Part shown: piece after piece, positions 37,154-45,316 of the stretch | Position numbering within the stretch: position 1 is the first letter of the stretch | How the letters are laid out: the number at the start of each line of letters is the position of its first letter | NCBI RefSeq assembly: GCF_036516575.1 | Contig: NZ_DATBTY010000040.1 | Coordinates: 124,001 to 188,000 of the forward strand | DNA length: 64,000 nucleotides | Direction of reading: 5' to 3' | Source: Cerasibacillus sp036516575 | Lineage (GTDB): Bacteria; Bacillota; Bacilli; Bacillales; Amphibacillaceae | The notes under the pieces: generated by a model | Told to the model about the DNA's origin: nothing | Database searches by the model: none | Seen by the model: the letters and a program-made list of their open reading frames with translations, nothing else | Position numbers and translations under genes: made by a program

Positions 37154-37772
37154 ACCAGTCGTTATAGGGGTGGCGGGTGGTAGCGGAAGTGGTAAAACAT
37201 CTGTAACCCGCTCTATTTGCAATCGATTTTCTGATAAGACAATCCTTGTTATCGAACAAGATTACTATTATAAAGACCAAAGCCATTTACCTTTTGAAGA
37301 AAGATTACAAACGAACTATGATCACCCGCTCGCATTTGATAATGATTTACTTGTTTTGCATTTACAAGACTTATTAAATGGACACGCAATTAATAAACCT
37401 GTCTATGATTATGCACTGCATACACGTTCAAATCAAGTTATTCCAGTAGAACCAAAAGAAGTGATTATTTTGGAAGGAATCTTGATATTAGAAGATCCGC
37501 GTTTGGTCGATTTGATGGATATAAAAGTATTTGTCGATACAGATGCTGATTTACGAATTATTCGTCGGATTATGCGTGATATCAATGAACGTGGTCGGTC
37601 AGTTGAATCGGTCATTGATCAATATATAAAAAGCGTTCGCCCTATGCATCTGCAGTTTGTCGAGCCCACGAAACGCTATGCAGATATCATTATTCCAGAG
37701 GGTGGCAAAAATCATGTCGCTATTGATCTTATGGCAACAAAAATAGAAACAATTATTAATAAAAACCGTTAA
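37143..37772 (+). CDS. udk: Uridine kinase
   Basis: Udk phosphorylates uridine and cytidine in pyrimidine salvage. The P-loop GVAGGSGSGKTSVTRSI is at the N terminus, with QDYYYKDQSHLPFEER and the lid RRIMRDINERGRS. TTG 37140 is in frame, but ATG 37143 is the better start (209 aa). The start overlaps the end of trmR. Confidence 0.96.
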   Translation: MSFKPVVIGVAGGSGSGKTSVTRSICNRFSDKTILVIEQDYYYKDQSHLPFEERLQTNYDHPLAFDNDLLVLHLQDLLNGHAINKPVYDYALHTRSNQVIPVEPKEVIILEGILILEDPRLVDLMDIKVFVDTDADLRIIRRIMRDINERGRSVESVIDQYIKSVRPMHLQFVEPTKRYADIIIPEGGKNHVAIDLMATKIETIINKNR

Positions 37773-37845
37773 AATAGGGAAAACGCTTGCAAGTTCATAG
37801 GAAATCTGCCATAGTATGAACATATATAATAACCAGGTGGACAAT

Positions 37846-37877
37846 CGAGCGCACATAAATATGTGCTGCTCGTTTTT
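37846..37877 (+). terminator. Intrinsic terminator after udk
   Basis: CGAGC-GCACATA pairs with TATGTGC-T-GCTCG, with one bulge, followed by TTTTT. It separates udk from greA. Confidence 0.85.
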
Positions 37878-37969
37878 ACTACTACTTTTATGTGTGTATA
37901 TCATTCAAATGTATACATAACAAATTAGTTCTATATATTGTTGTAAAGATGTAAAAAGGAGTGTTTTGA

Positions 37970-38446
37970 ATGTCAAGAGATAAAAGTTATTACATGACTG
38001 AAGAGGGAAAAGAAAAACTCGAGAAAGAATTACTTTTTTTAAAAACAGAGAAGCGTAAAGAGGTTGTTGAGCGAATAAAAATTGCTCGTGACTTTGGCGA
38101 TTTATCCGAGAACTCAGAGTATGACTCGGCTAAAGAAGAACAGGCATTTGTTGAGTCTAGGATTGCACAACTTGAGCAGATGATTCGTAATGCTGTCATT
38201 ATAGAAAATGATAATAATAATTCAAGTGTCGTTTCATTAGGAAAATCAGTTACTTTTATGGAGCTTCCAGACGGTGAAGAAGAAACATATCGTATAGTTG
38301 GAAGTGCAGAGGCGGATCCATTAGAAGGAAAAATCTCTAACGATTCTCCAATTGCTAAAAGTTTACTCGGTAAGGAAGTCGGAAATGAAGTTCAAGTAAA
38401 TACCCCTGGTGGCGAATTCCAAGTGAAAATCCTTAAAGTAGAATAA
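37970..38446 (+). CDS. greA: Transcription elongation factor GreA
   Basis: GreA rescues backtracked RNA polymerase by stimulating transcript cleavage. The N-terminal coiled coil carries DFGDLSENSEYDSAKEEQAF with the acidic tip, and the C-terminal FKBP-like domain has ISNDSPIAKSLLGKEVG. At 158 aa it is typical. AAAGGAG precedes ATG 37970. Confidence 0.97.
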   Translation: MSRDKSYYMTEEGKEKLEKELLFLKTEKRKEVVERIKIARDFGDLSENSEYDSAKEEQAFVESRIAQLEQMIRNAVIIENDNNNSSVVSLGKSVTFMELPDGEEETYRIVGSAEADPLEGKISNDSPIAKSLLGKEVGNEVQVNTPGGEFQVKILKVE

Positions 38447-38447
38447 T

Positions 38448-38478
38448 AAAAAAGAGCGGTCACGACCGCTCTTTTTTA
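38448..38478 (+). terminator. Intrinsic terminator after greA
   Basis: AAAAAAGAGCGGTC pairs with GACCGCTCTTTTTT around a tiny loop, directly after the greA stop. Confidence 0.92.
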
Positions 38479-38534
38479 ATTAAATATCATAGAAAAAATG
38501 TTACAATAATAGAGTATAAGTGGGAGGGGATGTA

Positions 38535-39188
38535 ATGGATGATAAGAAGCAGTATAGTCGGGTTGATAAATACGAAAAACGTAGAAAAAATACAAAAGCC
38601 CTGACGATTTTGTCACTCATTGGTAGTGTACTCATTGTTGTATTGATTGCTATATGGTTGTTCGGTGGAAATGACAATCAAAAAGAAGAACCATCTATGG
38701 CTGAATCTAATAATCAGCAGGACCAATCTGATCAAGAAGAAGATGATTCGACCCAGACAAATGCTAACTCTAAAGAAGAAGATGAAGCGGATGAAACCGA
38801 AAAGGAATCTGAGTCTGAACAAGAATCTGAGGAATCAGTAGAGCTTATTGTAAAAGAACCAGTTGATCCATCCGACGCCAATGTCATTGAAGCTTATACA
38901 GCAAATTGGAAACCTGTTGGTACGATTCAAGAAGGACCACATACAACCCAATTTGATAAATCATCTCAAGACTGGAAAGAGATGACTGAAGCAATGGTCG
39001 TCGCAACAGATTTACCAGAAGAAAATATGATTATTCACTGGCTAGGACGTGGCGGAGAACAACAAGCAATTGGTACCATCTCATCAAAAGACAATAGCCA
39101 AATATATCGTGTTTATTTGTCTTGGATTGATGAAGAAGGGTGGCAACCAACGAAGGTAGAAGTATTAAAAGAAGTTAATATTCCTTGA
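38535..39188 (+). CDS. YrrS-like protein (DUF1510)
   Basis: A basic cytoplasmic N terminus (SRVDKYEKRRKNTK) precedes one membrane helix (about 20-42), a long Asp/Glu/Ser/Gln-rich linker (48-105) and a C-terminal extracytoplasmic domain of about 110 residues (DUF1510), with phrases WKPVGTIQEGPHTTQFDK and SWIDEEGWQPTKVEVL. In B. subtilis yrrS is next to a penicillin-binding protein gene; that partner is absent here. GGGAGGGG supports ATG 38535 (217 aa). Confidence 0.87.
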   Translation: MDDKKQYSRVDKYEKRRKNTKALTILSLIGSVLIVVLIAIWLFGGNDNQKEEPSMAESNNQQDQSDQEEDDSTQTNANSKEEDEADETEKESESEQESEESVELIVKEPVDPSDANVIEAYTANWKPVGTIQEGPHTTQFDKSSQDWKEMTEAMVVATDLPEENMIIHWLGRGGEQQAIGTISSKDNSQIYRVYLSWIDEEGWQPTKVEVLKEVNIP

Positions 39189-39222
39189 AATATGAGTAAT
39201 AAATGACGAGGTGATTGTAAAA

Positions 39223-39912
39223 ATGACGATAGGAATCATTGGAGCAATGGATGAGGAAGTAGCTCTACTAAAACAAAAAATGACAAAGTCTAAAGAAGTT
39301 ACTGTTGCAAATTGTGATTTTACATATGGGGAACTTTTAGGTAAACAAATCGTGCTATTAAAATCGGGAATCGGTAAGGTGAACGCTGCTATGGCAACGA
39401 CAATTATGCATGAACGTTTTAAGCCAACACATGTTATTAATACCGGTTCCGCTGGTGGGTTTGCCAAAGAACTTAATATTGGTGACCTTGTCATTTCAAC
39501 CGAAGTTGTTCATCATGATGTTGATGTAACAGCGTTTGATTATGAGTATGGACAAGTACCGCAAATGCCAGCACGTTTTATAGCAGATGAACATTTAGTC
39601 AAGTTGACAAAAGAAGCGAGTAAGGGAATAGATATCCAAGCCGTAGAAGGATTAATCGCTACGGGTGATAGCTTTATGGATGATTCCGTTCGTGTACAAT
39701 TTGTTAGAGAAAAGTTTCCGTCAATGATAGCTGCGGAAATGGAGGCAGCAGCTATTGCGCAAGTTTGTTATCAATATAAGACCCCATTTGTCGTTATTCG
39801 CGCTTTATCAGATATAGCAGGTAAAGAATCATCAGTATCGTTTGATTCATTCCTAGAAAAGGCCGCTAAAAATGCTGCCACATTAATCATGCAAATGCTT
39901 CCATCTATTTAA
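39223..39912 (+). CDS. mtnN: 5'-methylthioadenosine/S-adenosylhomocysteine nucleosidase
   Basis: MtnN cleaves the adenine from MTA and SAH in methionine recycling and quorum-signal chemistry. It has the phosphorylase-like fold with IGIIGAMDEEVALLKQ, NTGSAGGFAKEL, and the catalytic Asp in VIRALSDIAG. The MEMEAAAIAQ-type stretch (AAEMEAAAIAQVCY) binds ribose. GAGGTGA fits ATG 39223 (229 aa). Confidence 0.96.
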   Translation: MTIGIIGAMDEEVALLKQKMTKSKEVTVANCDFTYGELLGKQIVLLKSGIGKVNAAMATTIMHERFKPTHVINTGSAGGFAKELNIGDLVISTEVVHHDVDVTAFDYEYGQVPQMPARFIADEHLVKLTKEASKGIDIQAVEGLIATGDSFMDDSVRVQFVREKFPSMIAAEMEAAAIAQVCYQYKTPFVVIRALSDIAGKESSVSFDSFLEKAAKNAATLIMQMLPSI

Positions 39913-39914
39913 TT

Positions 39915-39950
39915 AAAAGAGCAACCGTTTTGTATGGGTTGCTCTTTTAT
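39915..39950 (+). terminator. Intrinsic terminator after mtnN
   Basis: AAAAGAGCAACC (39915-39926) pairs with GGTTGCTCTTTT (39937-39948). Confidence 0.9.
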
Positions 39951-40032
39951 TATCTAGATTTTATGATATAATTTAACCATCTGAAAATTTTGTGTGATTT
40001 TTTTGAAATGAGTGCTTTGAAAGAGTGATATT

Positions 40033-40596
40033 TTGTTAATAATTCTTACCGTCGCAACTTTATTAATAGCCTTTGTAATCTATATTCTTCATCTGATACC
40101 AGGTATGTCTTTTCTAGCGCGTATACTCCAATTTGGAATAGGGGTTGTTGGCTTTATTTTTTATACGGCATTTATTATGATTGCATTCGGCATTTCAGGT
40201 TTTTTAAGTTACCTAGTCATTCCATTTCTACCAATTGATGGGTCAGGGTTAATTTACGAAGGAGATTTGAACACTAGTAAGGATTTTGAAACATTGAATT
40301 ATAAATTTATGGCTTTCTACGCATTGTTTTGTGCTATCATTTATATTCTCGCTAAATATTTATTAGGACTTTCTAAAAAAATCCGTTACGATTCATTGTT
40401 ATCAATGTTATTCGTCTCACTTATGGTTATCACAGTCTTTCCAACGATTGTTCCCTATGTATTTCCAGGAATGGATGTATCTTTTTATGCAGCGTGTGTA
40501 TTTGCTTTTATGCATGTTATTTTGATGCTACTCCCTAGTAAGAAAGATCGTTATGACCGTTATGATCGCTATGTGGAATATGATCGTGCAAGATGA
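40033..40596 (+). CDS. Uncharacterised multi-helix membrane protein
   Basis: This 187-aa protein has about five hydrophobic segments (1-20, 28-58, 88-108, 120-140, 148-165) and ends in a tail of Asp/Arg/Tyr repeats (KKDRYDRYDRYVEYDRAR). No family is recognised. The start is TTG 40033; no strong ribosome site is seen. It faces the sigK fragment end to end and shares its terminator. Its last codons form the left arm of that hairpin. Confidence 0.75.
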   Translation: MLIILTVATLLIAFVIYILHLIPGMSFLARILQFGIGVVGFIFYTAFIMIAFGISGFLSYLVIPFLPIDGSGLIYEGDLNTSKDFETLNYKFMAFYALFCAIIYILAKYLLGLSKKIRYDSLLSMLFVSLMVITVFPTIVPYVFPGMDVSFYAACVFAFMHVILMLLPSKKDRYDRYDRYVEYDRAR

Positions 40597-40615
40597 ACGA
40601 TGTATCTTGCACGAT
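40583..40615. terminator. Bidirectional terminator between the membrane protein gene and sigK
   Basis: ATCGTGCAAGAT (40583-40594) pairs perfectly with ATCTTGCACGAT (40604-40615). It includes the stop region of the + gene and lies 14 bases beyond the sigK stop. Confidence 0.8.
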
Positions 40616-40628
40616 TATTTGTCTTATC

Positions 40629-41039
40629 TTAAGACTGCTTCCTCCGTTCATTGCGATAATACTCATGGAACACTTTCATTAACGCTCTTTTTTCTATCCG
40701 TGACACATAACTCCGCGAAATATTTAACCTTTTAGCAATCTCTTTCTGTGTCAATTCTTTTTTATTATTTAATCCGTAACGATAAATAATCACTTCTTTT
40801 TCTCGATCATCCAAGATAGAAAAGTACTTTTCGAGCTTAGAGATCTCCATATTCAATTGGATGTATTCAATGATGTTTTCATTTTCTGCTTCTAATATAT
40901 CAATCAAACTAATTTCATTACCTTCTTTATCTTGCCCGATGGGATCATGCAAGGAAACATCTTTTCTAACCTTTTTTAAAGTGCGCAAATGCATGAGTAT
41001 TTCATTCTTTGTAACAGTAGGGGGGAGCATGAAACCCAA
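40629..41039 (-). CDS. sigK: C-terminal part of sporulation sigma factor SigK (spoIIIC-like)
   Basis: From NEILMHLRTLKKVRKDVSLH onward the 136-aa frame matches SigK regions 3 and 4, including DPIGQDKEGNEISLIDIL and the helix-turn-helix RLNISRSYVSRIEKRALMK. It corresponds to spoIIIC of B. subtilis. About 10 residues before the homology (MGFMLPPTVT) are not SigK and come from prophage DNA. The promoter-melting region 2 is absent, so this fragment cannot act alone. The junction holds AATGA on this strand. The gene should be restored by precise excision of the prophage in the mother cell; the 5' half is expected beyond the window. Confidence 0.93.
   Translation of the reverse strand: MGFMLPPTVTKNEILMHLRTLKKVRKDVSLHDPIGQDKEGNEISLIDILEAENENIIEYIQLNMEISKLEKYFSILDDREKEVIIYRYGLNNKKELTQKEIAKRLNISRSYVSRIEKRALMKVFHEYYRNERRKQS
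41002..41006 (-). other. Putative sigK-element recombination core (AATGA)
   Basis: On the minus strand AATGA falls exactly where SigK homology ends (AAG-AAT-GAA). The B. subtilis skin element recombines at AATGA repeats. A second copy at the end of the 5' sigK half would confirm it. Confidence 0.7.
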
Positions 41040-41158
41040 AATGTTAGGTGTCTTTAAATAATTCTAAATTCACCACCAATACACAAGTAAGATTACATGT
41101 ATTATACTTAAAGGTTAACATTAATACAAATATGAGTGTAGAAATACGTTTAGTAACC

Positions 41159-41168
41159 TGGTATACTA
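41159..41168 (+). promoter_or_regulatory. Extended -10 promoter of the methyltransferase gene
   Basis: TGGTATACT fits an extended -10 element (TGn-TATACT). No good -35 is seen. It lies 19 bases before the predicted TTG start. Confidence 0.45.
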
Positions 41169-41186
41169 GATAAAGAGGTGAGAAGA

Positions 41187-42404
41187 TTGAACGTTATTGA
41201 TCTTTTTGCAGGGGCTGGTGGATTATCAGAAGGATTTCGTCAAGAAGGTTTTAACATTCTTGCACATGTAGAAATGGATAAAAACGCTTGTAATACACTA
41301 CGGACTAGAGAAGCTTATTATTATCTAAAAGAAAATAATAAAATTGATTTATACAAAAAATACATACTAAATAAAGTAAATAGAGAACAGCTTTATAAAA
41401 GTGTTCCAGAAGAAATATTAAGTAAAGTCATTGAGTCAGAAATTAATGATGAAACTATTGATAGTATTTTTTCAGAAATAGACAAACTTATTGGCGATAA
41501 AACAGTAGATTTCATTATCGGTGGTCCTCCTTGCCAAGCATATTCAACTGCTGGAATTTCTAGAGACCCAAACAGAATGAAATGTGATCCTAGAAATTAC
41601 TTGTATTTATATTATATAGAATTCCTAAAAGAGTATAAGCCTAAATTTTTCGTTTTTGAAAATGTGAAGGGGATTCTTACAGCTAAAAAAGGTGAAATTT
41701 TCGAAGGGCTAAAAGGAAATCTTGATAAAGCTGGATATAAAATGGATTATAAAATTTTGAACTCAAAAGACTTTGGTGTGGCTCAATCTAGAGAGCGAGT
41801 TATCATAATTGGTTGGAGAAAAGATATAGAGTTTAGTTATCCTAAGTTTCTCGATGAATCTAATCCACCAACTATTAATGAACTTTTTAAAGATTTACCA
41901 AAAATAAATGCTGGTGAAAGTCTGAATGGAATCGGAAAATATATAGATACACCTAGTAAAGCACTAAAAAATATTCGAGATGACAAGTGGGATATACTTA
42001 CATATCATGTGGCAAGACCTAATAATAAAAATGATTTAAATATATATAAATTAGTTGTAGAAACATGGAACAAAGAAGGTAAAATGTTGAAGTATAATGA
42101 GTTACCAGAACATCTAATTACACATAAAAATAGTAAATCATTTTTAGATAGATATAAAATCGTCAGAGCAGATTCCCAATCCCATACAGTAGTAGCACAT
42201 ATTTCAAAAGACGGACATTACTACATTCATCCTGATATTGAACAGAATAGATCATTGTCAGTAAGGGAAGCTGCACGAATTCAATCATTTCCAGATGACT
42301 TTTATTTTGAAAGTTCTAGGACAGCAGCTTTCCAACAAATAGGTAATGCGGTGCCACCTTTAATGGCGAGAATAATAGCAAAAAAAATTAAGGAAGCTTT
42401 TTAA
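41187..42404 (+). CDS. DNA (cytosine-5-)-methyltransferase
   Basis: This 405-aa enzyme has the ordered 5-methylcytosine methyltransferase motifs: I (DLFAGAGGLSEGF), IV with the catalytic Cys (GGPPCQAYS), VI (FVFENVKG), VIII (QSRERVIIIGW), IX/X (SVREAARIQSFP and QQIGNAVPPLMA). A variable target-recognition stretch lies between VIII and IX; the target site cannot be read from it. GAGGTGA fits TTG 41187; GTG 41178 is the alternative. It lies between sigK and a convergent GHKL ATPase gene. It may protect phage DNA from host restriction, or be the modification half of a system with that ATPase. Confidence 0.93.
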   Translation: MNVIDLFAGAGGLSEGFRQEGFNILAHVEMDKNACNTLRTREAYYYLKENNKIDLYKKYILNKVNREQLYKSVPEEILSKVIESEINDETIDSIFSEIDKLIGDKTVDFIIGGPPCQAYSTAGISRDPNRMKCDPRNYLYLYYIEFLKEYKPKFFVFENVKGILTAKKGEIFEGLKGNLDKAGYKMDYKILNSKDFGVAQSRERVIIIGWRKDIEFSYPKFLDESNPPTINELFKDLPKINAGESLNGIGKYIDTPSKALKNIRDDKWDILTYHVARPNNKNDLNIYKLVVETWNKEGKMLKYNELPEHLITHKNSKSFLDRYKIVRADSQSHTVVAHISKDGHYYIHPDIEQNRSLSVREAARIQSFPDDFYFESSRTAAFQQIGNAVPPLMARIIAKKIKEAF

Positions 42405-42420
42405 TGCTTCCTCTTTTATT
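42391..42420. terminator. Bidirectional terminator between methyltransferase and ATPase genes
   Basis: AGGAAGC (42391-42397) pairs with GCTTCCT (42406-42412), then CTTTTATT on the + strand. It includes the methyltransferase stop and sits at the end of the convergent ATPase gene. Confidence 0.75.
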
Positions 42421-44287
42421 ATGGCTTTATGCATGCAGTGATGTACGGTTCAAAAGTGTTCCATATTTCTACTAAGTCACTAAAATTAGCGCGATAATTG
42501 TAATCGTGAGCAACTCCATTGAAGTATTGTAAAGTATTCTCTTTATTAATACTTTGTCTAACTCGATTAATTGCTTTTAAATCTAATAATTTGTTGTCAC
42601 TAAACGTGTTTAAAACAATCCTTATATTCCCTGGAAGATTATTCTTTTTAATATCTATATCATTTTTAGTTTGATAGTATTGTGTACTAATATCAATCAA
42701 GCATCTTAGTAACAACGCCTGAGAATTAATGTTTTTATTTGTAATTCTTTTTAATTCTTCAATAATATCCTTTATTTTATGCGGAGTTTCTTCACTATAA
42801 CCAAAACTAATATCAATTATTTTGTTTGGCGATACAGGATTAGGCTTTTTTGTAGCGTCTTTTTTACCCGGTTGCTCAGTAAAATCAGTTTTAATGGTTT
42901 GGCTAGTATTATTGTCTTTTGGATAATTTTCTACTGTTTTTCCAGTATTCTTTGCTTCATCAGTTTTACTAGTTTGCTTAGTTTTCTTCGTTTCATTTTC
43001 ATTATTTAATTGGACTGTTTTCTCTGCTTTATTTAATTTCTTTGTTTGATCAGGATTATATCTTATGCCTATAGGTTGAACCGGATTTCCTTTAATTAAT
43101 TTTCTGATGTTTCTAATACTCTCTCTTCTATCTGCACCGACTTGTTTCACAATACAAAGGACAGTTTCATGAAAGTAAGTGTATTCTGGAGATTTGATAA
43201 AACCTTCTCTATTAGTTTTTTCTTTTAAAGAAATCGAACATACTGGGTCGAGAGTTACCAGTCCATATGTTGATTTATTATCAATATTGTCGCCGGGCCT
43301 TTTCAATCTTAATTCCGCAAGTTTTAACCAATCTTCTTCTCCATGCCCAAATATTTTATAACCATTTCGATAAACTGATATCCCTTGATATGCTTCCAAC
43401 ATTTCATTTTTTATTTTAGTTTGTTCAATTCCTTTATGCCAACTTAAGAATGGTCTATCAAAGAAAAAGTTATATATTTCAATTTTTATTTCACCCAAAT
43501 TAATATTGTTTGCAAAGTTCATTGAAAGAGTTTTGTTTAATGTTGATAGGAAATTATTATTTATTTGATTATTTGTATAATAAGTTTCTCCTTTAATTAG
43601 ACAGTTAAACTTATACTCTTTTATGTTCATTCCCTCAATTATTGCTACGGCATGGAAAGGTGCCTGATCCAAAAATTTTCTAGGGGATAAATAATCTTTT
43701 TGTTGATATGAATCTGGGTAGATTATTTTATGTATTTTATTGTGTTCAGGATGTACAAGGTTTTCAATACCACGTTCAATTTCATAAAGGTTTATTGTTT
43801 TACTCAGTTCAGTCAAAGTTATTTGAGTACCCAATTTTTTATTAGTATATTCTTGAAAAATATTAATATCAGATAGACTATTTTTCTCAAGACTTTTTTT
43901 ATCTATAGTAAAGTTATATGTAATATTTTCCTTTGAAGTTTTTATGGAAATTTTATCTGCTAATCTAAATAAACTAAATCTTCCTACTCCCTTACCACCA
44001 AGTTTTGCACTGTCATTAATCTTTGAACTGGTTCCGATTGTCAGCCAATTATCATGGATTTCCTCTAGACTCATTCCTTGTCCATTGTCTGTAATTGTTA
44101 TAATGTTCTCTTCCATTTTAGAAAAATCAATAGTAACATCTGTAGCATTTGCATCTCTTGAGTTTTTTATTTGCTCTGCTATAGCAATACTATCTGTTTC
44201 AATATTTTCTCCACCTAATAGATCATATAATGTTCGTCCATTAAAGTTAAATTTTGCTTTTGTAACATTTTTTTTCATTGTTTTCAA
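42419..44287 (-). CDS. MORC/MutL-like GHKL ATPase, probably defence related
   Basis: The N-terminal 170 residues form a GHKL ATPase: N-box EQIKNSRDANATD (38-50), G1 ITDNGQG (65-71), and G2 GGKGVGRFSLFRLAD (97-111). A middle region (about 180-390) would be the S5-like transducer. Residues 400-480 are a Lys/Thr/Asn-rich linker. The last 130 are helical, ending FNGVAHDYNYRANF and VEIWNTFEPYI. GHKL proteins of this shape beside cytosine methyltransferases were described as MutL/MORC relatives in restriction-modification loci. TTG 44287 follows GAGGAGG and overlaps the ImmA stop, so it is coupled to the immunity operon. No nuclease motif is recognised. Confidence 0.75.
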   Translation of the reverse strand: MKTMKKNVTKAKFNFNGRTLYDLLGGENIETDSIAIAEQIKNSRDANATDVTIDFSKMEENIITITDNGQGMSLEEIHDNWLTIGTSSKINDSAKLGGKGVGRFSLFRLADKISIKTSKENITYNFTIDKKSLEKNSLSDINIFQEYTNKKLGTQITLTELSKTINLYEIERGIENLVHPEHNKIHKIIYPDSYQQKDYLSPRKFLDQAPFHAVAIIEGMNIKEYKFNCLIKGETYYTNNQINNNFLSTLNKTLSMNFANNINLGEIKIEIYNFFFDRPFLSWHKGIEQTKIKNEMLEAYQGISVYRNGYKIFGHGEEDWLKLAELRLKRPGDNIDNKSTYGLVTLDPVCSISLKEKTNREGFIKSPEYTYFHETVLCIVKQVGADRRESIRNIRKLIKGNPVQPIGIRYNPDQTKKLNKAEKTVQLNNENETKKTKQTSKTDEAKNTGKTVENYPKDNNTSQTIKTDFTEQPGKKDATKKPNPVSPNKIIDISFGYSEETPHKIKDIIEELKRITNKNINSQALLLRCLIDISTQYYQTKNDIDIKKNNLPGNIRIVLNTFSDNKLLDLKAINRVRQSINKENTLQYFNGVAHDYNYRANFSDLVEIWNTFEPYITACIKP

Positions 44288-44808
44288 GTCTTATCCTCCT
44301 CAATTTTAAGTGAAAATTTAGTGTGTTGAATTTTATCTTTTAACACACATACCTCCCTTGGTACACCATATCTTGCTGCAATGTCATAGATGGTAAGGTT
44401 CGTGTTTTTATATTGAACAAGGAATTGATCCGGCATGAGTAGTTCTACGGCGAATGTGTTTGCTTCTCGTTCTAGTTTGCTTGTTGAAAAAAATGTATGC
44501 GCTTTTAAAAATGATGTGTTTGTGTCGTGGTGTAGTAGTGCATGTCCGAGTTCGTGGGCACAGGTAAAACGCTGCATCTCTGTGCTGATCTGATTGTTAA
44601 TATGTATAAATTTTATTCTCTTATATTTATTAAAGTAGCCGTAAATACTCCCCAAAGGCTCATAAAGAATTTCAATCCCTTTGTGTTCAGCGATATAGAA
44701 TGGGTTGTTGGTATTGTATTTTTTGATTAAATTCGTTGCTGTTTTCTTTGGCATATCATCATATCCCATACCATATTTTAGGACCTTATCAGTAGCAATA
44801 AAGTCCAT
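44284..44808 (-). CDS. ImmA/IrrE family metallo-endopeptidase
   Basis: The zinc-protease motif HELGH is at 85-89 in FTCAHELGHALLHH, with the downstream Glu in LEREANTFAVELLMP. In ICEBs1 and related elements ImmA cleaves the repressor to start induction, so this is the likely anti-repressor for the adjacent CI-like protein. 174 aa. The ribosome site is weak, and the gene follows the repressor by 11 bases. Its stop overlaps the start of the GHKL ATPase gene. Confidence 0.9.
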   Translation of the reverse strand: MDFIATDKVLKYGMGYDDMPKKTATNLIKKYNTNNPFYIAEHKGIEILYEPLGSIYGYFNKYKRIKFIHINNQISTEMQRFTCAHELGHALLHHDTNTSFLKAHTFFSTSKLEREANTFAVELLMPDQFLVQYKNTNLTIYDIAARYGVPREVCVLKDKIQHTKFSLKIEEDKT

Positions 44809-44819
44809 TTTTTAACGTC

Positions 44820-45257
44820 TTATTTTCTATATTTTTTCGGTGTGAATTTCTTTTTAGCTAATCGTTTTGCTAATCTCATAGAGTTTTCTAGTGATGCTAA
44901 TAATAATTCTTTATCTTCCTCATCCAGTTCATCTATGGATCGGCCATCAAAATGAGCGTATCCGTCAGTGCTCAAGTTATTAATAATATCTTCTAAGTCC
45001 TTGGCAATGTCCTTTTCATCTTTTTCTGTAAGATTAGGAAGAGTATCATTGTAATTATGTTTTTCGGTACGTCCAAGCAGGTAATCAACACTAACTTCAA
45101 AATAATCAGCTATATGTTTTAATGTTTCATAGTCAGGTTCACGACTTCCTTGTTCATAATTAGCTAATTTCCCCCTGGAAAACCCAAGTCTATTTGCTAG
45201 TTCATATTGACTTAATCCTTTACTTTTCCTTAATTCGGCCAGTCTTTTACCTAGCAT
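44820..45257 (-). CDS. CI-like phage repressor (XRE helix-turn-helix)
   Basis: An N-terminal XRE domain (LGKRLAELRKSKGLSQYELA, then FSRGKLANYEQGSREPDYET) is followed by VSVDYLLGRT and an acidic C-terminal tail (about 75-145). There is no LexA-type peptidase domain, which fits control by a separate ImmA protease. AAAAGGA fits the ATG at 45257 (145 aa); two upstream in-frame ATGs are less well placed. It should bind the four 17-bp operators just upstream and hold the lytic promoter closed. Confidence 0.9.
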   Translation of the reverse strand: MLGKRLAELRKSKGLSQYELANRLGFSRGKLANYEQGSREPDYETLKHIADYFEVSVDYLLGRTEKHNYNDTLPNLTEKDEKDIAKDLEDIINNLSTDGYAHFDGRSIDELDEEDKELLLASLENSMRLAKRLAKKKFTPKKYRK

Positions 45258-45287
45258 ATTCAACATCCTTTTCATTAATATATTTTC

Positions 45288-45316
45288 ATTATAGGAAACA
45301 ATTGGTTTCTAATCTA
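45288..45316 (-). promoter_or_regulatory. Leftward promoter of the repressor-ImmA-ATPase operon
   Basis: On the minus strand TATAAT (+ coordinates 45288-45293) lies next to operator 1. A weak -35 (TAGATT) sits 17 bp upstream. Operator 1 lies in the spacer, so the repressor could control its own synthesis. Confidence 0.6.

Noticed and set aside
37779..37792. cre-like site (GGAAAACGCTTGCA) after udk
   Set aside because: It matches the CcpA consensus at only about 12 of 14 positions, lies behind udk and not in a clear promoter, and greA is not an expected catabolite target.
42779..44309. Plus-strand open frames opposite the GHKL ATPase gene
   Set aside because: They follow the codon shadow of the long minus-strand gene and show no domains.
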